Shown here: piece after piece, positions 1-5,400 of the stretch | How positions within the stretch are numbered: position 1 is the first letter of the stretch | Layout of the letters: every line of letters begins with the position of its first letter | Assembly: GCA_016191795.1 (NCBI GenBank) | Contig: JACPVK010000138.1 | Coordinates: 1 to 5,400 of the forward strand | Length of the DNA stretch: 5,400 nucleotides | Reading direction: 5' to 3' | Origin: Gammaproteobacteria bacterium | GTDB taxonomy: Bacteria; Pseudomonadota; Gammaproteobacteria; SZUA-229 | The notes under the pieces: generated by a model | What the model was told of the DNA's origin: nothing | Databases searched by the model: none | What the model saw: the letters and a program-made list of their open reading frames with translations, nothing else | Translations under genes and position numbers: made by a program

Positions 1-576
1 ATACCCCGGCGCATCCAGGCCATGGCTACCAATGGTGAGCAACTCACCTTCGATGGTAACGATTTTAATTTGTAAAATATTATGTACCGTCAAGCCATAT
101 TTGAGACAGTGCACGCCACCGGAATTTTCCGCTACATTGCCACCAATAGAACAGGCAATTTGCGATGAGGGATCGGGCGCATAATACAAACCAAATTGAT
201 CAACAGCCTGACTGATCGCCAGATTTCGTACACCAGGTTGCACCACGGCCAGTCGCTGATCAGCATCAATTTTTAATATGGATTTGAATTTTGCCAGACT
301 CAACAACACACCCGCTTCATGCGGTAGTGCACCACCCGATAATCCGGTACCTGCACCTCGCGCCACAACCGGAATTTGTAAGCGATTACACAAACGAACT
401 ATGGCTTGCACCTGTTCAATGGTTTCAGGCAACACCACAACCATGGGCAACTGGCGATAAACAGACAGACCATCACACTCATATGGCGTGGTATCTTCTG
501 CCTCATGCAAAATACACTGCACCGGCAATATGGACCGCAGTTCGTCAATAACTTTTTGTTTGGCAGTATGTTTCAT
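1..576 (-). CDS. glcD: Glycolate oxidase subunit GlcD, N-terminal part (cut by window edge)
   Basis: FAD-linked subunit of glycolate oxidase, which oxidises glycolate to glyoxylate together with GlcE and GlcF at the inner membrane. The window holds the first 192 residues; the family is about 500 residues long, so roughly 300 lie beyond the left edge. The fragment covers the N-terminal FAD-binding (PP-loop) domain. Seen directly: PYECDGLSVYR at residues 31-41, the flavin-binding loop RGAGTGLSGGALP at 73-85, VQPGVRNLAISQAV at 112-125, and YAPDPSSQIACSIGGNVAEN at 132-151 followed by SGGVHCLKYGLTVHN. These match E. coli GlcD almost word for word, so the call is GlcD rather than a D-lactate dehydrogenase. 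The ATG is the most upstream possible start because an in-frame TAA lies two codons before it. No clear Shine-Dalgarno sequence precedes it. It follows the kinase gene by 91 bases that hold a REP-like palindrome, so it may be co-transcribed or have its own promoter. Confidence 0.95.
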   Translation of the reverse strand, partial: MKHTAKQKVIDELRSILPVQCILHEAEDTTPYECDGLSVYRQLPMVVVLPETIEQVQAIVRLCNRLQIPVVARGAGTGLSGGALPHEAGVLLSLAKFKSILKIDADQRLAVVQPGVRNLAISQAVDQFGLYYAPDPSSQIACSIGGNVAENSGGVHCLKYGLTVHNILQIKIVTIEGELLTIGSHGLDAPGY

Positions 577-594
577 GTTTTAGCAATATAATCA

Positions 595-625
595 GATGGG
601 TTACGCTGCGCTACACCCATCCTAC
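595..625 (-). repeat. GTAG-headed REP-like palindrome between kinase gene and glcD
   Basis: On the minus strand a GTAG head (622-625) is followed by a stem of GATGGGT (rc of 615-621) and ACCCATC (rc of 595-601), seven perfect base pairs around a 13-base loop rich in GCGC/AGCG. A GTAG head plus an imperfect palindrome in intergenic DNA is the usual form of REP elements mobilised by RAYT (TnpA-REP) transposases. Sequences of this kind ('GTAGGATGGGT...ACCCATC') are familiar as dispersed repeats in gammaproteobacteria, but that is from memory and not tested here. There is no T-tract on either side, so it is not a convincing intrinsic terminator. Confidence 0.65.
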
Positions 626-667
626 GAGTACGAATAAATCTGATATGGTATTGATTCACTTTTTTTA

Positions 668-1987
668 TCAGACTGATAATCGCTGACAGGCTGTGGCAAG
701 CGCCTGTTCATCACCGACATTGCCCGGGAATATTACCACCGGCATATCCGAAAATCGCGGGTGATCATGCGGACAACGCACGACGGAACATCCCGGCAAT
801 ATTTGCCCCAGCACTTCGGATTTTTTTAAAGCCAGGCCACTACTCAGCACATCGTTGGAAGTAATACCACCTTTGCTGATGAGATAACCCAGTGTCGGCG
901 GCAAATTACGCACAACGTCCATCAGAAAAGCAGACACTGATTCCCCAAATGCCAGGCGATCTGCCTGTGTCGCAAACTGCTTTTCAACGCGCGTCGTAAA
1001 AATGACCGGTGTCTGCCCAGCTGCATGCGCAGTTTGTGTCGTTTTGATAATTTCATCCAGCATGCTCTGTCGTTGTAATGCTATGCGCGCAACATCAACC
1101 TCAACGGGTACGATGTTTTTTTGCAATAGCAACTGGCCCAGCTGCTCGGTGGTTTTTTTCACATGCGACCCGACCACCACTGCACCGGCCTTACCGCCAC
1201 GCACATACTCTTTCATGGCGTAGTCGGGCGTGGGCTGTGGCGGCAATCCGGCTAATGCCGTGAGCAGACTGGCCGCACTGCGAAACAGATAACGTTTACC
1301 TTGTGCCGCTGCCCGGGTTAATTGCTCGCAGAAATGATTGAGGTCTTTCTGGGTTTCACTATCCACTACACAACACTGATTATTGTTCAATGCCAGCAGT
1401 CGTTGCATAACATCGCCGCGCACATCGTTGAGTAAAAATCGTTCAACCTTTTCTGCCCTGATTTTGCCTTTGGTTTTTTCCTCTACATAGGCAGGCAAAT
1501 AACTGTTGTGATAGCCAAATACCGAATCACGTGCAAACTCTGTTTCATGCACCGGTGTCGGCTTGCCATTCAGCACAATATAATGCGTACTGTCTCGGGT
1601 AAAACGCCCGCCTTCAAAGAAGGCCGGCACTATAAAATGCGCATCAAACGGCCCGAGCACATCGCTTATAACATCGGTTTCAACAGGATAGTGCCCACGC
1701 AAAGTGGAATCTGAACGACTCACCAGCATGGGATTTATCATTACATTCTGTTTCTTTAGCTCAGCCAGCGCCTCACGCAAATTGACACACACTTCACGCG
1801 TCACCTCGGCAGCACGAACTGCATCCATGCCACGGGTGTTGGTGAGCACAAAAAACAGAGGAGAGCTGTGACGCAAACCTTCGATCAGCGTCGCCACATC
1901 CCAGCGCGTTAATAACAGGCAGCTGTGCACAGTTTGCGATCCGGTAGGATCATCATCCAGCACAACTATTTTTGTTTGAGTCTGCAT
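668..1987 (-). CDS. Four-carbon acid sugar kinase family protein (DUF1537)
   Basis: ATP-dependent kinase of the family that phosphorylates sugar acids such as threonate, erythronate, 3-oxo-tetronate and 3-oxo-isoapionate; cytoplasmic. It is 439 residues long, usual for the family. N-terminal substrate domain: VVLDDDPTGSQTVH at 8-21, SRSDSTLRGHY at 90-100 (family form KTDSTLRGN), PAFFEGGR at 121-128 and ETEFARDSVFGYHNS at 148-162. C-terminal nucleotide domain: VVGSHVKKTTEQL at 271-283, SKGGITSNDVLSSGL at 370-384 and the loop PGNVGDEQAL at 421-430. The DDDPTG form at the N-terminus marks a subgroup different from the 'ADDLTG' threonate/erythronate kinases, so the substrate is open. The frame stays open to a TTG at 2024-2026, but I chose the ATG at 1987: it has AGG eight bases upstream (1996-1998), it begins the family match immediately, and the TTG lies in the repeat element. 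It is the middle gene of three on this strand, 128 bases after the ThDP enzyme. Confidence 0.93.
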   Translation of the reverse strand: MQTQTKIVVLDDDPTGSQTVHSCLLLTRWDVATLIEGLRHSSPLFFVLTNTRGMDAVRAAEVTREVCVNLREALAELKKQNVMINPMLVSRSDSTLRGHYPVETDVISDVLGPFDAHFIVPAFFEGGRFTRDSTHYIVLNGKPTPVHETEFARDSVFGYHNSYLPAYVEEKTKGKIRAEKVERFLLNDVRGDVMQRLLALNNNQCCVVDSETQKDLNHFCEQLTRAAAQGKRYLFRSAASLLTALAGLPPQPTPDYAMKEYVRGGKAGAVVVGSHVKKTTEQLGQLLLQKNIVPVEVDVARIALQRQSMLDEIIKTTQTAHAAGQTPVIFTTRVEKQFATQADRLAFGESVSAFLMDVVRNLPPTLGYLISKGGITSNDVLSSGLALKKSEVLGQILPGCSVVRCPHDHPRFSDMPVVIFPGNVGDEQALATACQRLSV

Positions 1988-1995
1988 TTTACCAA

Positions 1996-1998
1996 CCT
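1996..1998 (-). promoter_or_regulatory. Shine-Dalgarno that decides the kinase start
   Basis: The minus strand reads CCAGGTTGGTAAA before the ATG at 1985-1987, putting AGG eight bases from the start codon. It is a modest site, but it supports the ATG over the upstream in-frame TTG (2024-2026), which would add 13 residues with no family similarity. Confidence 0.5.
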
Positions 1999-2024
1999 GG
2001 TAATAATTATTCGGAACCTGTAGC

Positions 2025-2048
2025 AAAAGCGTAGCCCTGAAGGGCTAC
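2025..2048 (-). terminator. Possible weak intrinsic terminator or attenuator after the ThDP enzyme gene
   Basis: In the minus-strand transcript the arm GTAGCCCT-TC-AGGGCTAC is followed directly by GCTTTTGC. A strong eight-pair stem with only four U residues would be a leaky terminator. It lies 68 bases after the stop codon of the ThDP enzyme gene and before the kinase gene. It could lower kinase and glcD expression relative to the first gene, or simply be part of the repeat. Confidence 0.35.
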
Positions 2049-2098
2049 CCACAGCTCTAAGCATCATCTTGTGGGTTGGTCTTCAGGCCAACGCTTTT
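2025..2098. repeat. REPIN-like doublet: two inverted 29-base hairpin units
   Basis: Left unit 2025-2053 and right unit 2070-2098 are inverted copies that agree at 24 of 29 positions, separated by 16 bases (2054-2069). Outer arms AAAAGCGT (2025-2032) and ACGCTTTT (2091-2098) are perfectly complementary, as are ACCCACA (2047-2053) and TGTGGGT (2070-2076). Each unit also folds alone: GTAGCCCT/AGGGCTAC (2031-2038 with 2041-2048) and TTGGTC/GGCCAA (2076-2081 with 2086-2091). The whole can be drawn as a four-armed cruciform with no unpaired junction bases, or as one long hairpin. The layout matches REPIN doublets. It fills most of the gap between the ThDP enzyme and kinase genes. Confidence 0.8.
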
Positions 2099-2115
2099 TC
2101 TGGATAAATAACTCA

Positions 2116-4341
2116 CTAACCCAGCAAACTCTTCACACGCTTGATCATGCTGTCCGCTGTTATGCCATTGAATGCCATAAGCTCGCCGGCAGATGCCGTG
2201 GTTTCACCGCGCTTCCAGCACATGGTATCGCGTTTGGCTGCACGGGTACGCAACAGCACCGGCTCCAGTGGCGCACTGGGGCCACCACTAACTGCCATGA
2301 GCATATCGCCGTCGAACAACTTGTCGAATGATGAGTCGCTCATAAAATTATTATCCTGTTCGGATACGGTGTCCCAGGCCAGATCAGTTGGACGATACAA
2401 CTGGCGTGGATTCAATACGGCAACGATACGCACCCTGTAACCGTCTTTTTCCAGTTGCGTCCTGGCTTCAAATACGGGTAACAACACCATGTCACCGGTT
2501 ACCGCAAATACAACCGTACCTTTCTTGCCAGTGGATGATTCATAAATTGTGGCGGCACCGCGCGTCATAGCGGTACGCGCATCCGACAGAGTCATATAAA
2601 CCGGTAACGGGCTCTTGGATGCAATAATTACCATACCCTTGTTGTAACTGCCGGTGGCATATTCATACGCCGCCTGTATGGCATTGGCGTCACAGGGAAA
2701 CAGCGGATACACATTGCCGTTACGCATCATCGCCGCGAAATAATTTTCGATTTCAGGACGCTGATGGGTCCAGCCATTGCGGCCCTGTTCCAGCGCGCCA
2801 GCGGTAAACATGCAAACAATAGATGGCGTTTTGCGACGCAATTCCGCCATCGCCTGGGTTACTGTTTGAATGATCGGCCAACCGTTAATGGCAAATGATT
2901 CATATGACAACCACAGCGCACGACTGCCAAACAATGACAACGCCGCCGCAAACCCGGCGCAGGCATCTTCATTCAATGGCTCGTACACCTGACCATTGGG
3001 TGACTGGTTGTAGGCATCATCAGTTGTTGGATGACGAATCTTTAATGCGTCATTAATGTTTTTCATCGCCGATGCTTCGTTACCATCAGCATTGGTTACC
3101 ACAAAGCGCGCATCGGATTTACCCATTTGCGCAACCAGTGCGCCCATGGCGGTTGCCGGAACCGCCGATTCGCCTTTGGCAAAATCCTGCATACTGAAGG
3201 CGGGCAAATGATTTATTTTCAGTTCAGTTTCTGTAACCGATGTTTTAACAGCCGGCCCACCACCTGCACGTGAAAAGTTTTCATGCACAATTTTCCAGGC
3301 TTGCTCAGGCAATGCACGGCGTTTTAACGCATCCATCATATGCGGTTGATCAAGCGTATCTTTGGGATACAGATTGTGCGACTTGGCACCCAACGCATGT
3401 ACGCCTGCACCTTTCAGCTGTTTGATAATAAATACCGTGAGTTTGCCACCCATTGCAGACTTCGCAGCCTGATCAACTGTTTCCAGCACTTTTCTGGTGA
3501 AAGCCAAACGCTGCTTGAATGAAAACTGCGTACTGTCAACGTATTCACCGGACTGCTTGCTGTCGTCAAAATCTTTTGCGTTCACCAGAAATACATTTTC
3601 AAAACCATGACCTTTCCAGTAATTAATCATCTGCTCGTTGGTATGCAGCGACACCATGGAATGATGTTCCTGTGAATATCCATTCCAGATTAATGTCGGC
3701 AAAAAGTTGGTTACATCTGGATAAGCCGTATGGAAATGCATCATCGAATTCAGAACATAAGGCTCGCCCATACCACCATCACCAATGGTTACCGGGAATA
3801 ATTTATTGCGATGCAAATAGGCGCCGGCCATCGCAAAATGCTGGCCCTGACCCAACGGACCTGCTGGCGCCAGGATGCCGGGAATGGCGCCGGACAAATG
3901 ACCGAGCAAACCATGCTTTTCACGAAACCGCGCCATGAAATCAGCCATATTGTGAATGTTCATTTCTTTTAATGAGCCATCCAGAAACATGCTGGAGTAA
4001 AAACCCGGCGCATGGTGACCCACTTCGGTAACGATATTGGTATGGCCGAGCATCATTAACGAGGCATGCACTTCAGCACTGGAGGCAAAACCACCGGGAT
4101 GGCCCGAGCCTTTCGAACCGCACACCTGCAAGGTGACATAACGCAAGGCATCCGCACCCAGCAAGGTTTGATATACCGCCCTGTCATCTACGGCTGCAAT
4201 GGCCGATTTACCTTCGGCAATCACCGCCGATTTCGCCATGTTGTCGTAATCCGGCCAGGCAGGGCCGTAATACTGAATGCCTGTACAAAAATCAGGTGTG
4301 GAGGCCGGTTTATCGGCGAATGCGGTAGAAGATGTGCTCAT
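2116..4341 (-). CDS. Transketolase/phosphoketolase-superfamily ThDP enzyme, substrate unknown
   Basis: A 741-residue cytoplasmic enzyme with the full transketolase domain order: ThDP-binding domain (about 55-345), pyrimidine-binding domain (about 385-590) and C-terminal domain (about 605-741). Seen: GSGHPGG at 78-84, a second histidine pair H109/H110, H148 before the transketolase-type GPLGQG (161-166), the ThDP/metal motif GDGG (187-190) with N220 in LIWNGY, SHN with H322, the candidate catalytic Glu E458 in PLNEDA, YESF at 480-483, and THQRPE with H526. The stretch from LSYESF to SPLPVYMTL (478-585) resembles phosphoketolase, but the HEGGELG histidine motif of that family is replaced by APAGPLG. 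The C-terminus is transketolase-like. Length lies between transketolase (about 660) and phosphoketolase (about 800). These alignments are by eye. GAGG (4349-4352) seven bases before the ATG supports the start. It is the first gene of the leftward group, facing the IclR gene. The reaction is unassigned: ketol transfer or phosphoketolytic cleavage are both possible. Confidence 0.88.
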   Translation of the reverse strand: MSTSSTAFADKPASTPDFCTGIQYYGPAWPDYDNMAKSAVIAEGKSAIAAVDDRAVYQTLLGADALRYVTLQVCGSKGSGHPGGFASSAEVHASLMMLGHTNIVTEVGHHAPGFYSSMFLDGSLKEMNIHNMADFMARFREKHGLLGHLSGAIPGILAPAGPLGQGQHFAMAGAYLHRNKLFPVTIGDGGMGEPYVLNSMMHFHTAYPDVTNFLPTLIWNGYSQEHHSMVSLHTNEQMINYWKGHGFENVFLVNAKDFDDSKQSGEYVDSTQFSFKQRLAFTRKVLETVDQAAKSAMGGKLTVFIIKQLKGAGVHALGAKSHNLYPKDTLDQPHMMDALKRRALPEQAWKIVHENFSRAGGGPAVKTSVTETELKINHLPAFSMQDFAKGESAVPATAMGALVAQMGKSDARFVVTNADGNEASAMKNINDALKIRHPTTDDAYNQSPNGQVYEPLNEDACAGFAAALSLFGSRALWLSYESFAINGWPIIQTVTQAMAELRRKTPSIVCMFTAGALEQGRNGWTHQRPEIENYFAAMMRNGNVYPLFPCDANAIQAAYEYATGSYNKGMVIIASKSPLPVYMTLSDARTAMTRGAATIYESSTGKKGTVVFAVTGDMVLLPVFEARTQLEKDGYRVRIVAVLNPRQLYRPTDLAWDTVSEQDNNFMSDSSFDKLFDGDMLMAVSGGPSAPLEPVLLRTRAAKRDTMCWKRGETTASAGELMAFNGITADSMIKRVKSLLG

Positions 4342-4348
4342 GGTGTGA

Positions 4349-4352
4349 CCTC
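4349..4352 (-). promoter_or_regulatory. Shine-Dalgarno of the ThDP enzyme gene
   Basis: GAGG on the minus strand lies seven bases before the ATG at 4339-4341. It is the clearest ribosome binding site in the window and fixes the start of the 741-residue protein. Confidence 0.75.
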
Positions 4353-4364
4353 GTATTAGACTGT

Positions 4365-4370
4365 ATAATA
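4365..4370 (-). promoter_or_regulatory. Possible -10 box for the ThDP enzyme operon
   Basis: The minus strand reads TATTAT here, inside AAAATATTATACAG, at a suitable distance upstream of the Shine-Dalgarno. No good -35 hexamer stands 16-18 bases upstream; TTAGTC is the nearest and is poor. A TTGCAA palindrome (4373-4378) sits just upstream of the box. A weak core promoter would suit a gene that needs an activator, but this is inference. Confidence 0.35.
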
Positions 4371-4415
4371 TTTTGCAATGCGGAAACTGACTAAAAAATT
4401 GGGCCGGTTTCTAGC

Positions 4416-4445
4416 TTGCAAACACGATATCGCTTCGTGTATATT
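4416..4445 (+). promoter_or_regulatory. Sigma70-type promoter of the iclR-family gene
   Basis: TTGCAA (4416-4421, four of six matches to TTGACA) and TATATT (4440-4445, five of six to TATAAT) are 18 bases apart. Transcription would start near 4451-4453, giving a leader of about 30 bases before the ATG at 4484. The spacer holds the inverted repeat described separately. Confidence 0.6.
4422..4440. promoter_or_regulatory. Inverted repeat ACACGA-N7-TCGTGT, candidate operator
   Basis: ACACGA (4422-4427) and TCGTGT (4435-4440) are perfect inverted arms around seven bases. An outer GCAAA (4418-4422) and TTTGC (4444-4448) extend the symmetry with a small offset. The repeat fills the spacer between the -35 and -10 boxes of the iclR-family promoter, where a bound dimer would block RNA polymerase. 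IclR regulators commonly repress their own gene and control a divergent operon from such a site. The assignment to this regulator is inferred from position only. Confidence 0.5.
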
Positions 4446-4459
4446 TGCGCAATACGCAA
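4445..4459. promoter_or_regulatory. Second inverted repeat TTGCG-N5-CGCAA near the iclR-family transcription start
   Basis: TTGCG (4445-4449) and CGCAA (4455-4459) are perfect inverted arms, and the left part also forms the palindrome TTGCGCAA (4445-4452). It overlaps the predicted transcription start. Related TTGCAA palindromes occur at 4373-4378 and 4416-4421, so it could be one of a set of binding sites in the control region. Confidence 0.35.
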
Positions 4460-4483
4460 TCGTTCCCACAATACGAGATTTAT

Positions 4484-5227
4484 ATGTCTGATATCCAGGT
4501 CATTGACCGTGCTGCCGCCTTGATAGACGCCATCGCCAGCCATAACGAACCCACCAGTTTGAAAATTCTTTCGGCAGAATCCAGGCTGCACACCTCCACC
4601 ACCTTTCGAATTCTGGGTGCACTGGTTGAAATCGGGTATGTCGATAAAGATGAGCAGGGCCTGTATCGCCTCGGCCATAAACTGGCACAACTGGCGGCTC
4701 ACATCGACCACGACATTGATATACGCAGCGTTGCCATTGCCATTATGGATAAGCTGCGTGACATCACCGGTGACACCATTAATCTCACCATACGCGAAGG
4801 TGACGAAGTGGTTTATATCGAACGCAGTACCGTCAAACGCATGATGCGAGTTGAACAGGTTATAGGTAGTCGCGCACCGCTGCATGTCACGGCCGTTGGC
4901 AAGCTCATGCTCGCCGAACTGGGTGATACATTTATATCCGAGTATGCCAAACGTAACGGGCTCAAGGCATTTACTCGCCACACCATTACCAATCCCATGC
5001 AGTTAATAGAGCATGCACATCTGTGTGCTGAGCGCGGCTATGCACTGGATGATGAAGAAGCAGAACTCGGTGTTGGTTGTATTGGTGTGTTATTGCGTGA
5101 TCGCAGTGGCCAGGTTGTTGGCGGGCTGTCGGTATCGGCGCCGATTGAGCGACGACAGACGTCCTGGATACAGTTATTACAGGATGCCAGCAGGGAAATT
5201 TCTGCCAAATTAGGTTACAGCAAATAA
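4484..5227 (+). CDS. IclR-family transcriptional regulator
   Basis: A 247-residue DNA-binding regulator of the usual IclR length. The N-terminal winged helix-turn-helix spans about 5-65, with SLKILSAESRLHTSTTFRIL at 25-44, LVEIGYV at 47-53 and the wing DEQGLYRLGHKL at 56-67. The C-terminal effector-binding domain spans about 80-245, with APLHVTAVGKLMLAEL at 131-146, RGYALDDEEAELGVGCIGVL at 184-203 and GGLSVSAP at 213-220, all standard IclR signatures. I chose the ATG at 4484 rather than the in-frame TTG at 4445: GAG (4475-4477) lies six bases before it, and the TTG overlaps the predicted -10 box. It is transcribed away from the ThDP enzyme gene, and such divergent IclR proteins usually control the neighbouring catabolic genes and themselves. 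The effector is unknown; a sugar acid or two-carbon acid of the linked pathway is a reasonable guess. Confidence 0.95.
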   Translation: MSDIQVIDRAAALIDAIASHNEPTSLKILSAESRLHTSTTFRILGALVEIGYVDKDEQGLYRLGHKLAQLAAHIDHDIDIRSVAIAIMDKLRDITGDTINLTIREGDEVVYIERSTVKRMMRVEQVIGSRAPLHVTAVGKLMLAELGDTFISEYAKRNGLKAFTRHTITNPMQLIEHAHLCAERGYALDDEEAELGVGCIGVLLRDRSGQVVGGLSVSAPIERRQTSWIQLLQDASREISAKLGYSK

Positions 5228-5242
5228 CTCACACACCACACA

Positions 5243-5295
5243 ATTCGGACCTGTTGCGTGAGTCTTGCACGCAGTATTGCTGTAACAATCCGGAT
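5243..5295 (+). other. Possible stem structure downstream of the iclR-family gene
   Basis: An inner hairpin TGCGTG (5255-5260) with CACGCA (5268-5273) has a seven-base loop. Around it TGTT (5252-5255) can pair with AACA (5284-5287), and ATTCGGA (5243-5249) with TCCGGAT (5289-5295), using one G-U pair. No T-tract follows, so an intrinsic terminator is not supported. It begins 15 bases after the stop codon and may protect the mRNA 3' end or be a degraded intergenic repeat. Confidence 0.35.
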
Positions 5296-5353
5296 TAATC
5301 AGCCTTACTCTCCTAAATTAATTCACTCATATTAGATGTAAGTCGCTGATTCA

Positions 5354-5400
5354 ATGAATAAAAGAACTTTTACCTCAGTTTACGCCACATCCCGCAGGTG
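5354..5400 (+). CDS. Possible start of a gene cut by the right edge
   Basis: An ATG at 5354 opens a frame that stays open to the window end, giving MNKRTFTSVYATSRR. Only 15 codons are visible and no Shine-Dalgarno precedes the ATG, so this could be chance. The stretch 5296-5353 shows no other gene signal. The three minus-strand frames entering from the right edge all stop within about 30 bases, so a convergent gene ending here is an equal alternative. Confidence 0.2.
   Translation, partial: MNKRTFTSVYATSRR

Noticed and set aside
278..591. Three overlapping plus-strand open frames of 60-86 codons
   Set aside because: They are antisense to glcD, whose translation matches the known protein almost exactly; their products are low in recognisable structure.
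1988..2026. TTG start extending the kinase by 13 residues
   Set aside because: The extension has no family similarity and its start lies in the repeat element, while the ATG at 1987 has an AGG at proper spacing.
2025..2098. A tRNA gene, suggested by the four-armed 74-base fold
   Set aside because: Arm lengths and loops do not match a tRNA: there is no T-loop TTC consensus, no D-arm or anticodon-loop pattern, and the fold is explained by two inverted repeat units.
4445..4483. TTG start extending the IclR-family protein by 13 residues
   Set aside because: It overlaps the predicted -10 box and lies upstream of the likely transcription start; the ATG at 4484 has a GAG six bases upstream.
4391..4981. 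A 196-codon open frame on the minus strand opposite the iclR-family gene
   Set aside because: It lies antisense to a gene with clear IclR signatures, its product resembles no protein family I know, and it would run across the divergent control region. It is a shadow frame.
5359..5372. TAAAAG-AA-CTTTTA as a terminator
   Set aside because: The stem is six mostly A-T pairs with a two-base loop, too weak to form a terminator hairpin.

Overview
The window reads as a catabolic locus from a gammaproteobacterium-like genome of middling GC. This guess rests on the E. coli-like GlcD sequence, the style of the intergenic repeats (short GTAG-headed palindromes of the REP/REPIN kind) and the IclR-type regulator. 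No rRNA or tRNA, insertion sequence, CRISPR array or phage gene is visible.

Layout. Three genes lie on the minus strand and read leftward: a 741-residue thiamine-diphosphate (ThDP) enzyme of the transketolase/phosphoketolase superfamily (2116-4341), a 439-residue four-carbon acid sugar kinase (DUF1537 family, 668-1987), and the first 192 residues of glycolate oxidase subunit GlcD (1-576, running off the left edge). An IclR-family regulator (4484-5227) is transcribed divergently from the ThDP enzyme across a 142-bp control region. This region holds a good sigma70-type promoter for the regulator, with an inverted repeat placed between its -35 and -10 boxes. The last 173 bases hold a possible RNA stem structure and perhaps the first codons of another plus-strand gene.

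Intergenic elements. The gap between the ThDP enzyme and the kinase holds a 74-base doublet made of two inverted 29-base units. Each unit folds on itself, and compensating base changes between the units preserve the internal hairpins. The gap between the kinase and glcD holds a single, different GTAG-headed palindrome. Both resemble REP-type elements and may also affect transcription between the genes.

How the genes may work together (inference). The kinase family phosphorylates four-carbon or branched sugar acids. A ThDP enzyme could then split or transfer a two-carbon unit from a phosphorylated product, and GlcD oxidises glycolate to glyoxylate. This suggests a carbohydrate-acid pathway whose two-carbon product enters through glycolate, controlled by the divergent IclR protein. 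The ThDP enzyme fits neither standard transketolase nor standard phosphoketolase, so its substrate and the pathway cannot be named from sequence.
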